A DNA stretch of 64,000 bases from Plecoglossus altivelis (lineage: Eukaryota; Chordata; Actinopteri; Osmeriformes; Plecoglossidae), in contig BROE01000013.1 in assembly GCA_036571765.1 (NCBI GenBank), positions 13,438,381 through 13,502,380 of the forward strand, written 5' to 3'. Position numbers and translations under genes: made by a program. Of the stretch, positions 13,192 to 25,796 are shown piece by piece. Position 1 is the first letter of the stretch; every line of letters starts with the position of its first letter. The notes under the pieces were generated by a model. It made no database searches. It saw only the letters and a list, made by a program, of their open reading frames with translations, and was not told the DNA's origin.

Positions 13192-13389
13192 GCTCAGATT
13201 GGTATCTGGTGAGGGTGGAGCTTACGGTGACTGACGTCAATGACAACGTACCAGAGTGGACCATGGTGCCCGTCCCCTACCTGGCTGTGGTCTCCCCTGA
13301 CATGCCCCCTGGCTCTCTGGTGTACAAGCTTCACGCTCAGGATGGGGACGAGGGCAACAACGGGGAGGTGGAGTATTTCCTGTCTGATG
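13192..13389 (+). CDS. Cadherin exon 1 of window: repeat tail and start of next repeat
   Basis: The acceptor is a pyrimidine tract ending GATAG and the donor is GTAAGT. The exon enters with two bases of a split codon and leaves in phase 1. It encodes the last strand of a cadherin repeat with the calcium-linker motif DVNDNVPEW, then the first half of the next repeat, including the DGDEGNNGEVEY segment that typically binds calcium. It starts in mid-repeat, so coding exons must lie upstream. None was found in the preceding 13 kb. Confidence 0.93.
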
Positions 13390-13612
13390 GTAAGTCACTT
13401 CCTGTTTTGTGTGGGTGGGGAAGGATTGAAATTAGTTGGCAAATCATATCTTCGTTCACTGGTCTCAAACGTCTGAGATAATTAATGTTAAATCCTAAAT
13501 GTTTTTCAATCCATTCTGTCCTTCGTGAAACCTATTAAATCACTTGTGAGATTAAGCGAATGTTGCAAGACCTCAAAACTGATCACTGTCGTCTCTACCA
13601 CCACACCTCCAG

Positions 13613-13838
13613 GTGGCGACGGTCGCTTTGAGGTGGATAGGAAGAACGGCCAGGTGCGGACCACGGGACTTCCTCTCCAGAGGGACAGGGAGTACCTCTT
13701 GACTGTGGTGGCGTCTGATAGGCTGGGCAGCCGTAGTTCCCCCGCAGTGGTCTCTGTAGTAGCAGGACCCCGGGCGCCACAGTTCACCAACACCTCCTTC
13801 ACTATTGCTATTCCCGAGAACACACCTGAGGGCCAACC
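13613..13838 (+). CDS. Cadherin exon 2
   Basis: Acceptor CCTCCAG and donor GTGAGT. Phases 1 in and 2 out match the neighbours. It encodes the second half of a repeat (FEVDRKNGQV, then REYLLTVVASD) and the start of the next (FTIAIPENTPEG). The linker reads VAGPRAPQF instead of DxNDNxP, so this repeat boundary has lost its usual Asp/Asn calcium ligands. The intron separating it from exon 1 is only 223 bp. Confidence 0.93.
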
Positions 13839-15204
13839 GTGAGTACACACACACCAGAGCACACACTAACACACACACACACCAGCGCACACACTAACAC
13901 ACACACGCACACACACACACACACCAGCAGATACGCAAACACACACACACACACAAACACGCATGCACATACAAACAGACAAAAGTTTGGTGTACATTAG
14001 ACTGGTTACTTCTAAATGCACTGCATTCACAATTGAATGTTAAAATATTAACCACAAAGGTTTTAGAAGTACTACTACATATTAACGACAAAGGAAGAAA
14101 TCAAAAGTAAAACATTATAGATCAGGAATAATATTTTTATTCCACTTAGTTGTCTGCTTATTGAGATGTTAATGCAAACACACTATGGTAATAATAAAGG
14201 GTTTCTTTTCTTGGTGACCGTGACAACCCATAATCAAAGCATACTTTTTTCTGCCTGGTCTTGACACAAACATAGTTGTGTTAAATCATGATTAATCACA
14301 GCGCACAGCTTGATTAATACATCTTAAGCAGTTGGTGTTTAATATACTCTGTATTTTATACTTAACCCATGCATTTAAATGTATGTGAGGAACAGCTAGT
14401 AAGGTAACAGCTGGTAAATAAACACCGGTAAGGTAACAGCTAATAAGTTAACATCAAGTAAAATAACAGCTGAAAAGGTAACAGCAAGCAAAGGAACAGT
14501 TGGTAAGGTAACATCAAGTAAAGGAACAGTTGGTAAGGTAACAGCCAGTAAAGGAACAGCTGGCAAGGTAACAGCAAGTAAAGGAACAGCTGGCAAGGTA
14601 ACAGCTAGTACAGGAACAGTTGGTAAGGTAACAGCAAGTAAACGAACGGTTGGTAAGGTAACAGCTAGTACAGGAACAGTTGGTAAGGTAACAGCAAGTA
14701 AAGGAACAGTTGGTAAGGTAACAGCCAGTAAAGGAACAGCTGGTAAGGTAACAGCTAGTAAAGGAACAGTTGTTGAGGTAACAGCAAGTAATGGAACAGT
14801 TGTTAAGGTAACAGCCAGTAAAGGAACAGCTGGTAAGGTAACAGCTAGTAAAGGAACAGTTGGTGAAGTGTAGGAGTTTCTTTAATGGTCCTGTTTAATG
14901 TGTAATAAGTCATGCCTGGAAAGGTTTATACAGGAGGTTAAATACAAGAGAGCAAGATGACACACTTAAAAAATGACACCAGATATACATGTGCATATTC
15001 TGTATATGCACACGCGCTCATGCACACATTGATGAATACACACATAAACACTTACCTGTGTGGTAGCTCATTTTTCCTGTGTGCTGAACATTTCGACTCA
15101 GTCCATCAGAGCGTGAGGTTCCCAGAGCAGGCTAAGCTGTCCTAGCTCATTAGATGGGTGAGATCATGTACGATGATGTGTGTTAAACATGGATTACACG
15201 CACT

Positions 15205-15240
<36 letters not shown>

Positions 15241-15566
15241 ACACACACGAACACACACAGGCACTATCAACACTACCTAGTTCTTATCTATGAATGTTCC
15301 TGATTAAATTAATCCTGATGTTAGTGGTATGCTGAATAATCAGTAACAGGTAATCGGTACATCTGAGTTGCCTTTCTCTCCTCTCTTGATGTGTGTGACT
15401 GGCCAGCTACTGTGTTCTCATCTCAGTAGGATATAAGCTTGAAGGACAGGGAGAGTTAACATAGTGTTCATATTATGAAACCAACCTGGTTCAAATGTTA
15501 ATCAACTGCACAATAAGGTATATATGTAAGAATTCCACTCTATCTCTCTTTCTTACCACCCCCTAG
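13839..15566 (+). other. Intron with CA repeats and a 30-bp minisatellite
   Basis: Non-coding. It holds interrupted CA repeats (13,845-13,960 and 15,200-15,260), AT-rich sequence, and the minisatellite at 14,391-14,872. Confidence 0.8.
14391..14872. repeat. 30-bp minisatellite (composite of two ~15-bp halves)
   Basis: About 16 copies of a 30-bp unit built from AAGGTAACAGCAAGT and AAAGGAACAGTTGGT. The halves resemble each other (GGTAACAGC/GGAACAGTT), so the array probably grew from a 15-bp ancestor. The minus-strand frame of LAVTLPAVPL peptides is an artefact. Confidence 0.93.
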
Positions 15567-15771
15567 CTTCCTGGTCACTCCAGCCATGTCCTTCCAGAAT
15601 AAGCCAATCAGCTACAGTCTCCTGATCAATCCCAGCAGCCTGTTCTCCATTCAGGAAGAGACAGGGGAGATCAGTCTGACTCGGAGCATCGACTACGAGG
15701 CCGACCAGCATCGCTACCTGTTGCTGGTGCGAGCCAGCGAGAGCCAGGGAAGCCTCAGCAGCGCTACGGAG
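15567..15771 (+). CDS. Cadherin exon 3
   Basis: Acceptor CCCCTAG. It enters with one base completing a proline codon. It encodes the body of a repeat: ISYSLL, LFSIQEETGEISL, then SIDYEADQHRYLLLVRA, the standard G-x-I and L-DYE strands. Ending at 15,771 in phase 0 uses the weak donor GTCGGT. A nearby GTGACA donor at 15,776 would break the frame of exon 4. The join ATE/VRVIIVDEND gives a perfect repeat end. Confidence 0.9.
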
Positions 15772-16261
15772 GTCGGTGACATCATCATGGTTTCATCCAT
15801 TTGTATTCGTAGTTCCGTCAATATTCACAGTAGCAGAAGTGGCGGTAGGAGTTATAGTAGTAGTCATTATCGATAATTACGACCACATTATCCTGTACAT
15901 GTATATGGATGCGTTGCTCTCGCAGCTGGGCGGATAAAGGAGTTTCAAACCCTCTGATGGCACGCCGTGACACCATGAACCGCCCCCTGGCCTCATTATC
16001 ATCACATTAGACAGGAGGTCCTCCCACCCTGCATGTCTGTCTCTTGCTCTCTCTGTTTGTCTGAAATCTACTGCTCTGGTCTGCCTCTTCCCTTGCCCTT
16101 AGGCACAACAGGCGAGCACAGAACACAAATAAAGTGAGAAATGGGGGCACAGGGAACAAAACCCTCAGGCAGACAGGAGGATAGAGGGATGAGGCGAGAG
16201 AAAGATGAGGGGATACACAGGAGTAGTGCTGTAGAGATTATGGAGAGAGGCAGACATAGAG

Positions 16262-16328
<67 letters not shown>

Positions 16329-17916
16329 AAAAAAGTGTAGGAAAAGTAAAATATATTTTGAGTTAGACCAATCCTAAAAAGAGAGGCAGATGGAGAGAGA
16401 TAGAGAGAGAATAAGGCAGAGAGAGAAAAAAAGAAAAATGTCAGAAGGCCAGGGGTCAGCTAGTTTGTGCTTCTGCCACACATTGCCCTGGAACTCAGCC
16501 CAACCCTGCCTGTATGCCTGCCTGGCTGGTCCCCACCCTCACCCTTCCTCCAGGCCAGGAGATTGAACCTCCATACGGCCCCATCACTTTGTAGCTGCAT
16601 CCATGCTATCACTAACTCACTCTGTAAACACAGCAATGCATGGGGGACTTATGTGTCTCACATGGAAAACATGGCTCCGAGTAGAGCTAAAGTGCTCACT
16701 TGACCATCTCACATCGGCCATATCTCTGCTCTCTATGTCCTCAAATTGGTGCTTTTCTGTTTGCAAAGGGGTCTAAAATTCAAAGTCTTAGAAAAAAAGA
16801 AGGTTGCAATTGGTTCTTTGGTGAGCCCTGTGGGGAACTGTGAAACCCCCTTTGAGAGTCCTCGCTTCTCTGTGAACTGGAGTCCTTGCTGTGTGCCATT
16901 TCTTTTCAAGCCCTTCACTCCTTCTGAGGAGAAAGCAACCAGTTACCTAACCAAGCAGAGACCTGCCCAGCCCTTCCTTCCTTCCCTCCCCTCCCCTCCT
17001 CTCCCCTCCCCTCTCCTTTCCTCTCCTTTTCTCTCCTTGTGCTCAGCAATATTAAAGCTGACTGACTCTCAAATCACATCCTCCTCTTCATCACAGCTCT
17101 CTATTGCACGCACACACATGCACACATTGAAGACACACAAATATGCTGACAAAAAAAAACATGCTAGCACACACACCAACTCACGCGCAGAAAGTCCCAC
17201 ACTAAGAGTCGCTGACCCACGCAGTCAGACAGATTTGATGTGTGCGCGTGTTAAGAGATTGTGTTCATAGCTGCAGGCTGGATGATGACATGGAACATCT
17301 GTTTAATAAAGTCAATGTTTCAGGAGAAGAATTCTCCAGATGAACAAGACAAACAATGATAATCATCGTTATGGCAAAACATCTTTCATAAAATACTGAA
17401 AACACAAAAGCATGTCAAGGCAAAGCTAACTTTGCTGCCAAAATCTGTTTTTCTGATTTTGTCCTGACTTACAAAAGGGAGTGAGCAGAATTGGAAGAAG
17501 GGACGGAGGGGAGGTAGAGGGGAGGGAGGTGGAGAGGAGAGACGATGGCTAGGTGGGAGAGTGCAGCGGCTACTTTGAGGCTAATTTGGTCCAGGACTCT
17601 CTTTCTCTCTCCACGTTCTGATCAGGAAGCAATCAGTCACTCATATGGACTGTTAAATTAAACCTTCCAGCTCTGGCCTTCATACCAAACCCACACCTGT
17701 ACTCACAAACACCTGTTGATACAGACACACACCTGCACCCATGCACAAACACCTGCACTCATACAGACACCTGGACTCTCATCATTTTTAAAGGTAAACG
17801 TTCAAAGACAAGCGTGAACTCATTCCTCTCTCTTTATGCTGTCCCAAACCTCATCCTATCTGCCTGGATCTCTTTCTCTCTCCACCCTCCTGTCCTCTTC
17901 TTCTCCTCTCTGCCAG
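15772..17916 (+). other. Intron with GA repeat
   Basis: Non-coding. It contains the GA tract at 16,263-16,328, a C/T-rich CCCTCC stretch near 16,976-17,036, and a purine-rich patch near 17,490-17,545. No other feature was recognised. Confidence 0.75.
16263..16328. repeat. (GA)n microsatellite
   Basis: About 30 GA units with rare AA interruptions. Confidence 0.95.
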
Positions 17917-18028
17917 GTGCGGGTCATCATTGTGGATGAAAACGACTGTGTCCCTGAGTTCCTGCAGTCCATCTACAGCAAGGACGGTGTTCCTGAGACT
18001 GTCACCACAGCAACCTCACTGCTGCAGG
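17917..18028 (+). CDS. Cadherin exon 4
   Basis: Acceptor CTGCCAG and donor GTGAGC, phase 0 in and phase 1 out. It encodes a repeat end, VIIVDENDCVPEF, with a cysteine where Asn or His is usual. The first strand of the next repeat follows, with a diverged GVPETVTTATSLL in place of the typical (V/I)xENxPxGTxV. Confidence 0.92.
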
Positions 18029-18587
18029 GTGAGCGAGCACTCCTCTCCACCCACCCCTTCTCTCTGCTCTTTGCTTTCCCCTCTCTACATACAAAATCCT
18101 TCTTTCTTTGTTTCAAACGAGCGTTCTGTTTTACCATCTCATGTTCTCTCTCGGTCTCTTTTTCTTTCCTTCTCTCTTTCTCCCTCTCTCTCCGTCTCTC
18201 TCTCACTCGATCTCTTTCACTCTTTCAGGGTCTGTTTCAGAGACAGACTATTGTCTCCTGTACATCAGACAGCCTTGTTCTATGATGTGATTGTAGTGGG
18301 CAGTTTACCGTGGCCCGGGGGTGGAGGGGCACACACAGGTACTCAGCAAATGATTTAAACAGAGTGGAGAGAGGGAGGGAAGGAGGGAAGGAGACTGTGT
18401 TATGGAGAGGGAGCTGGAACTGCATGCTGCAGGAATACTAAACACAAGTCCCACTTTTCTCATCGTGTGGTGGGTAGTACGAGTGGCCCATGTAAGGTGA
18501 ACAGACCAGACTCTGGGTGGAACTGACCAGTCTTCAGAGGTTCCTTGCAAAAAGGGGACCCAGTATGTTGATTCAACAGGTGTTTAT

Positions 18588-18629
<42 letters not shown>

Positions 18630-20343
18630 AAGACAGACAGAGAAGTGGAGAGAGAGAAGGACAGACAGAACACTGAATCTGGGTCAGACCTACGGGGACC
18701 TTTGGGCCTAAGCTTTCAAGGAAATGATAGATTCAACCATGTTTCTTTTTAGTGTTTGTATCGGACCAAAATGTTTATATTGAAGGAGCAGAGATTAGGG
18801 CCTTGTCCCTGGGATTAACAATTTCGGAACACAAGCATCTGATTGGTGCAGGACAAGTACCAGTCTTCCTGGTTTAAGGCAGTGCCGTCCCTGTGCACAG
18901 CCTTCTGGGAAAGAAGGATTAAAGGCAGGATGAGCGTGGAGATGTACTCATCTGTGCCTGCGTGTGTTTATGCTCCCCGATGGTGGTCCCTGAGCTAGGC
19001 TCCTCTCCTCATCCTCAGAGCACGCTCTCAGAGGTTTCCACACAGTCTCCGTTGTTGCACACATATCCACTTAAACAACCGCATTTACTGCTGGAACTTT
19101 TCAATCGTGAAATATTAATGATACGGCCCTTCTATGCGCACCAGAACCATGTGTGCCTGTTCCACTGAAATTGGGAAGAAAGTAGTGGGACCCTCTAGAA
19201 CATGTGTTTGGGCCTCCAGAACCAGTCTAAGAACTGAGGTTGGGAGGGAGACCGATTAAAGTGACACAAGAGTAGACACTGATATGATGTCTGCTTCTGT
19301 AAACAGACGTACACACTACAGGGTCAGCAAACACTCACATACACACACACACACACACACACGCACACTCGCACAGGCATACACACTGAAATATTGACCT
19401 TGTCTCTGAGTTCAGCCCACGTGAAGGTACATTGTCAATAGAAGACATAGTCAGGGATTGAGGCTTTGTGCTCAAACAACCGGAGACGAGCTTGAGCATG
19501 TGGCTAACAGAATCACAACACCACTCGCGATCCCCACAGCGCACGTTCTGACCGGAGAGATGTCGATGAAAAAGTCAACAAGGAACTCAGAACGTCTCCG
19601 CTCGGCCGTGATCTCGCTCGTGTGTGGTAAACCACCCCTACGCTGACGTGAGACGCCACATTAATCCACCCAACTAGATACTCAACAGATGCAGCAGTTG
19701 TTTCCACTCTGGATGAGACCATAGCCTGAAGACACACAAGTCAGAGTATGACCCCGTGATATGCTGCAGCGTCAGGAGAATCGCAGAATCATAGCATTGA
19801 GAGGTCTGCGCTGAAATGTTCTTGTTAGCGGAAAATATGCTTATTCCAGTCCCAGGTGGGTCTCCCTCTTTTAGCAAGGCAATCAATCTGCTTCTGGCTG
19901 GCCTCTCTGTGAGACTGGGAACGCACAGAGGGGAAACAGAAATGTTGCAAACGGCGGACTCCCCCGACCTGCAGAGCAGGAGAGCACACACACAAGGGGA
20001 CACGGCTGAATTGGCAATAACGTAACTTAGTGCACTTTCAGAGAGAGTAGTCCGAAGACCATACAGTAGTCGTGAGCCCTCTCACTCTCTGCTTCATCTT
20101 TCCTTTCTCCTGCTCTCTCTATACGTCCCTTTTCCTTCCCCCCCACATTGCTTTTTCAAAATCCTTTTGCTTCTATCTCTTCTTTTCTCTCCAGCAGTGA
20201 CAGCCAGACACTTTAATTACTACTTCCTCATTGCTCTCCTACCCACCTCTTCCTTCCATTCTTTTTCTCCTCCCCCCCTTTCTGCCTCTCTCACCCTGCA
20301 TGTATGATCTATCAGTAACCCATCCTGTATTTCTCTCCTCCAG
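18029..20343 (+). other. Intron with dinucleotide repeats
   Basis: Non-coding. It includes a CA run at 18,591-18,622, a second at about 19,338-19,364, and pyrimidine-rich sequence leading to the next acceptor. Confidence 0.75.
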
Positions 20344-20593
20344 TGTCAGCCAGTGACTGTGACTCAGACCTAAACGCTGAGCTGACATACTACACCCTGA
20401 GTCCCGACTTTAGCGTCTCGCCCCACGGTACCATCTTCCCGGGGAGGGCACTGGACTACGAGAGGCCCAACCACCTCTACGAGTTTGTCGTCATGGCGGT
20501 GGACAAAGGGGAGGTGCCTCGGACCGGCACGGCGACGGTCCGGATCCGCATGTCGAATGTGAACGACGAGCCGCCAGAGTTCTCCCAGCACAC
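20344..20593 (+). CDS. Cadherin exon 5
   Basis: Acceptor CTCCAG and donor GTGAGT, phase 1 in and 2 out. It encodes most of a repeat: SASDCDSDLNAELTYY, the LDYERPNHLYEFVVMAVD strand, and the linker SNVNDEPPEF, where Ser replaces the first Asp. The next repeat begins at its 3' end. The sequence is distinctly GC-richer than the flanking introns, which supports selection on coding. Confidence 0.95.
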
Positions 20594-21173
20594 GTGAGTA
20601 CAAGGCTCCGCTTGGGCTCCACCCACCCGGATGTCAAACACACATCAAAGTTGATCTGTTCGGATATGGCTCTTGTTATGACCCGTGACAAATGGGGCTT
20701 GAAGGTTTTCCACTAACTAAGACGGATCGTTACCATCAACCGATGGTTGATATGAGCTGATATCAGTCGATATATAGCAACGCAAGAAAATAATGATCGA
20801 GAAAAAATGAATAGCCCGAACAGATAAATAAATAAATCTTAAAAAGGATTGATCCAGCGAGACAATCCCTCCTGCAGCGACGGCTGGCGATGCTAAATGT
20901 GCAGAGAATCCTTCCTACATGAAACTGTCTTGAGGCTCTGAGTGATCGGTCATGTGGACACCTAGCTCTAGCTGACAGCAGTTGTATTGTCTTCACTTGC
21001 TGTGGTGCATCAGCCCAGATGTTTGTCTGTCATCCCACGGCAGTGTGCAACAGCGTCCGTCCTCCCTACTCCCAGCTGTCTGTCTCCTCTCAGCATCTTC
21101 CAACAGCTGCCCTTACCCACAATCCCAAGCGCCTGCCAGTTCCCAAAATCCCACACAGCTGCAGTGATGGCCA

Positions 21174-21287
21174 GACCATCACACAACCACACCATCACAC
21201 AACCACACCATCACACAACCACACCATCACACAACCAGACCATCACACAACCACACCATCACACAACCACACCAACACACAAACACA
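21174..21287. repeat. 16-bp tandem repeat
   Basis: About seven copies of ACCATCACACAACCAC, with substitutions in the later units. Confidence 0.92.
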
Positions 21288-21756
21288 AATGGTCCTAAGG
21301 ACAAAAAGAAATATAGGAGGCAAAAACAAGTCACATACAGTATATACTGTATATACTGTCATATTCAGTGAGAATGGATGGACAACTAGTTGGAGGCTAG
21401 ATAGAGGGGGAGAGTAAGATGTAACTGGTCCTGGCTTATATCCTCCAGTCCTTGCTGCTCCCAGTCTCAATAGTCTGGTATAACGTTACATACACACAGA
21501 CACACACGCGTGCAGACACACATGTGTGTTGACTCACAGCCATGCTAGGCTTCTGTAGAAGGGATGTCTGGTGGTGCGTCAAGACTGTTTTTGTGTCTTT
21601 GGCAGCTCGCCAGCGCTTTGCTCTTCATTGTCCAATTTTCTGGCAGCTAGCTCTGCACATTGTTGAGGCAGGTTCAATCAGCCATGGCCTGGGAGGTCAC
21701 ACCCACATATGGACCCAGAACTACTTGTTTTACAGTAGTACGTGTGTTTGTGTGCG

Positions 21757-21757
21757 T

Positions 21758-21821
<64 letters not shown>

Positions 21822-21905
21822 CAGAGAGACAGAGAGACAGAGAGACAGAGAGAGAGATAGAGACCGAGAGAGAGAGAGACAGAGAGAGAGATAGAGAGAG
21901 AGAGA
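21757..21905. repeat. (GA)n/(GACA)n microsatellite
   Basis: A GA run becomes GACAGAGA units and then returns to GA. Confidence 0.95.
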
Positions 21906-23502
21906 AAGATGAGAAAGATGTAGGAAAAGTGAAAGAGAGAGAGAGAGAAATTGTGTGTATGTTCATGTAAAAAAGACAGAAAGTAAAGTGTGCGTGTATA
22001 TACATGGAGTTGTTTGTGTGGGTGTGTATGTGACTGTGTAGGTGTATGTGTATGTGTTGATGGGTTATTTGAGCTGGATGGTGTGTTCATATGAAGGTAA
22101 TAGAGACTGATGGGCTGCTTTTAGGGAAGGTTGTGTTTCAGGTGATGATGTGTATATACGATCTGAAAGATATGTGTGCGTGGGTGTGTTTCTGGGAGTG
22201 TGTGTTTTCCAATCAATTGATTTCCTGTCAGCAGAAAGATGCCAATTCAGTTTTTCATCTTATCCAAACCTGTCCACTGAGAGAGAGTTTCTAGATGGCA
22301 CACACACACACACAAACACAAACAAACACTAGCACAATAACACAAGCAAACAGACAAGCACAAACACAGTGCTATATGAAATGTGTCAGATTCCAGACAT
22401 GGGCGACTGTTGGTGGAGACAGTACCTCCAACAGGGACGGCCACATCTGCACCCATCTTCTCCCTTCTTCTCTCCTCTCTCCTGCTCCTCCTTTCTCACA
22501 AAGAATCCTATTGGACAGACGTCTTTTCTTCATCGTTGTTGAGACTATTCACCTGATGGATTCATAAATGTATTTTGTGTGACCTTTCACACCCTGTTTC
22601 CTCCAGATGGGATTGTTCTACTTTTTACATCTACTTGGATAAAGGGAGATTTAGACAGATATAGAAGTGGAGCTTTCTAGCTATCATACTTCCACACTCC
22701 TTCTGTGCCTTCACCCTCTCCTCTCGTTTCAATGCCTCTCACAAAGTAGGTGACCTCAACATTGAGCTGTCAGTCATTTGTTTAAGATGCTGTAACTTTG
22801 TTACTGTGGCAACAGCCACAGAAGCAGACCAGGAAGAGAGACTGTGTGGTTGCACTCTGCCATATCCTTTCTGTTTGCATTTAACTGCGTGTGTTGTATG
22901 TGTATGCATGTATCCGTTCAAGTGCGTGCCATTGTAGCTAAGTGCGTGAGTGCGTCTCTGTTGTCAAAGTATGTGTTCACGTATTACGGTGTGTGTCTGT
23001 GGTACTCCGTGTGTCTCTGACGTTGTGTGCGTGCCGATGTGCCAGAGGTGTTATCTGCTCTCAGAAATCTAAAGCCTTGTGAGACTGATGACAGACCAAA
23101 GGTTGGTGGTGTCACAAATGTCGACCAGAGTGTTAGATAGCAGGAGAGAGAGCAGTGGGACGGGGGTGGGGGGACGGGACGGGGGGGGTGAGGGAGGTGG
23201 GTGGGGGGGGTGGAGGGTTTTGCCACGCTGGGACATAAATCACAGGCATGAAACGCCTGTCAGCTTCCCTCTGTTATCCATCAATCACCTCGCTGGGAGA
23301 GAAACTGATGAGCACAACCTAGCCACTTCCTTCAGTCACCTCGCCTTTCTCACTCTCACTGTCTCTCTTTTCCTCGCTTCTTTACACTTTATCTCTCTCT
23401 TACTCTCCCTCTCCTGAATTTAGTTTCAACATTTTCATTTCTCTTTCTGCATATCTCTCTAATTAAATATATGATATTTACAGTGTATGCAGAAGACAAG
23501 TG

Positions 23503-23555
<53 letters not shown>
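23503..23555. repeat. (TAGA)n tetranucleotide microsatellite
   Basis: About 13 perfect TAGA units. Confidence 0.97.
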
Positions 23556-23921
23556 GTATGGACAGCTATCTTCAAATGTCACTCTCTTTCTCTTTCTGAA
23601 TAGCCTCATATCTCTCATTCTTTGACTCTGCGTTTCTTTCTGTCAAATCATCTGTCTATCACAAAAACAGCTCATGCATATGCTCCAGAATGATTAAGAC
23701 CTCTGTCTGGTGCACCGTTGAATCATTGCAGCTCATCATGCTGTCAGACTGAGAGAATGGCCGGGGTAACCACAGAGTACCGGGAGCTTTATCGGTCTGT
23801 TCTATGGGACTAGGATTTGTATGTTATGTACTGTTGTTACAGTAGTTTTGATGGTCTCATAAGCTGTGGTAGAGATGTCTAGTATCGAATGATTAGCCAA
23901 AAACCTATTCGAAGATTTCAT

Positions 23922-24035
23922 TGTGTGTGTGTGCTTGTGCGTATGTGCATGTGTGTGTGTTTGCATGTGGGTGTTTATGCATGCGTGTGTGTGTGTGTGT
24001 GTGTGTGTGCGTGCGTGTGTGTGCATGTGTTGGTG
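23922..24035. repeat. Interrupted GT-rich repeat
   Basis: GT repeat with GCAT and GCGT interruptions. The Cys/Val-rich frames across it are artefacts. Confidence 0.85.
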
Positions 24036-24418
24036 TATGTATGGATGCATGTCTCCACAAGAATAGCAATCTCTGGAAAATTGAATTTCCACCTCCAGTC
24101 CTCAGAAGTTCAATTGAATGGGGGGTTAGGGCTGGGTGTTAGAAGTTAAATATTATTTTAAGATTAGTGTTAGGAGCAAGGACTGGGTGTAGGGTCAAGA
24201 TTAGGCTTAGATTTACACTTATGGGTATGAAAAAAAGAAAAAGATTGAAATTGAATTGAATCAATTTTGTGTCCCCATAAGAATAGTGACTTAAATGTGT
24301 TTGTGTCATGGAGTTTAGTCTATTGTCTTTAGATATACTCCCACCTCTTATGTCACACCCTCATCATTCCCCAGCTACTCAAGCAAATCCTCTATCTGAC
24401 AATTACCAACACCAAAGA

Positions 24419-24546
24419 CTCCAGCAATTATACCACACCACCAGCCTGCAATTATACCACACCACCAGCCAGCAATTATACCACACCACCAGCCTGCAAT
24501 TATACCACACCACCAGCCTGCAATTAAATCACACCACCAGCCTCCA
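24419..24546. repeat. 24-bp minisatellite
   Basis: Five copies of CCAGCCTGCAATTATACC plus ACACCA. A CA microsatellite follows at about 24,583-24,629. Confidence 0.92.
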
Positions 24547-24582
24547 ATGTATACCCCACTCACCACCCCAAAACACAAACAC

Positions 24583-24629
<47 letters not shown>
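24583..24629. repeat. (CA)n microsatellite
   Basis: About 22 CA units. Confidence 0.95.
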
Positions 24630-24630
<1 letters not shown>

Positions 24631-24796
24631 CAATATCCCTCGTGCCTCATGCTGTCATGACACCACTTTGAATTATTAAATGAATGAATATGAGTCCACA
24701 GTCTGGTGTGTTACACATTCATTTTCTCTTTCACACAATTCCCTGTCATCCATGAGAGGAGAGGTGTTGATTATGGGATGTCTGTGTTGTTGACAG

Positions 24797-24939
24797 CTAC
24801 CGGACCTTCGTCTCCGAGGATGCAGGACCCAACACATTGGTTGCAACGGTGTTGGCTAAGGACCCCGATGGTGACGGAATCACGTATAAGATCACAGCGG
24901 GCAATGAGGAGGGAAACTTTGTCATTGACAGCCAGAAAG
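24797..24939 (+). CDS. Cadherin exon 6
   Basis: Acceptor TTGACAG and donor GTACAC, phase 2 in and 1 out. It encodes the first half of a repeat: YRTFVSEDAGPNTLVATV, AKDPDGDGITYKI, then GNFVIDSQKG. This last piece is the strand that pairs with the start of exon 7. Confidence 0.93.
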
Positions 24940-25744
24940 GTACACACACGTGCACCCCCCCTACACACACACTCACACACGCGCGCGCACCCCCCATCCA
25001 CACACACACACACACGTCTATACTTACACCCACACACTACAAAAATGAACTAACACACACGTCCACGAACGTAGCTTACACGCTCACACATACTCACTCC
25101 GTCAGTCGCTCCTCAGTGACACAAACAACCTGCTGATCACAACACACACTGAGCAGTGTGTTCAGTTGAGTTTTCTCAAAGGGCAGATTCACTGTCAGCT
25201 GATTAGTTTAGTACTATCTAGTCTTTCGGCACATTTCAGAATCAATATTAAACAGAGAAAACGTTAAGGTAGAAAACCAATTTCTGCGTCTCGTGGACCT
25301 TTTTATAAATTGGACCATCAGATCAGCATATCACATTAAATGGCAATAAGATGACTTTAACAAATTCAATTACTGCCAAACTTCAAGGTGCAATTTCCTG
25401 TGTTCGTTTCCAATGACATTCACTGTCAGCTGATAGGAGAGAGGGTTTTCTGTCACATGCAGGTAGAAAACACACAACTCTGTCGGCCGAAACCGCAAAG
25501 GACCAAGTGCACACACAGACGCATCATGACATATTATCTGTGGAAGGGTTATAATCCACCAGTAGGATATATCTCTTTGACATCTATGTATGGAGCCTGT
25601 AAGGGGACAATAACCTCCAAATTAAATCAATGAGATCATGTGATCCTGTGTGTAAGATGGACATCTTTTAAGCATCTATTTCACTGTATCTGTCATGGAC
25701 AGGTCAATTGTTTAGCCTCCAGTGCTTGTCCGTTCATACGTGAG

Positions 25745-25796
25745 TGTGTGTGTGTGTGTGTGTGTGCGTATATGTGTGCGCGTATGTGTGTGTCTT
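25745..25796. repeat. (GT)n microsatellite
   Basis: GT run with GCGTATAT interruptions. Confidence 0.9.

Larger units (their letters stand above)
20594..24796 (+). other. Intron with several tandem repeats
   Basis: Non-coding. It contains a 16-bp ACCATCACACAACCAC array, a GA tract, a G-rich patch at 23,158-23,216, a GATA array, GT runs and a 24-bp minisatellite, listed separately. A 14-bp perfect palindrome (ACAGTATATACTGT) lies at 21,337-21,350. Confidence 0.75.

Noticed and set aside
15772..15876. Extension of exon 3 past 15,771
   Set aside because: The frame stays open to 15,876, but the residues lose cadherin character (serine-rich). Ending at 15,771 joins exon 4 in phase as a perfect repeat.
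21337..21350. 14-bp palindrome ACAGTATATACTGT
   Set aside because: Short AT-rich palindromes like this occur often by chance in fish DNA. Similar words recur near 40,885, and no element surrounds it.
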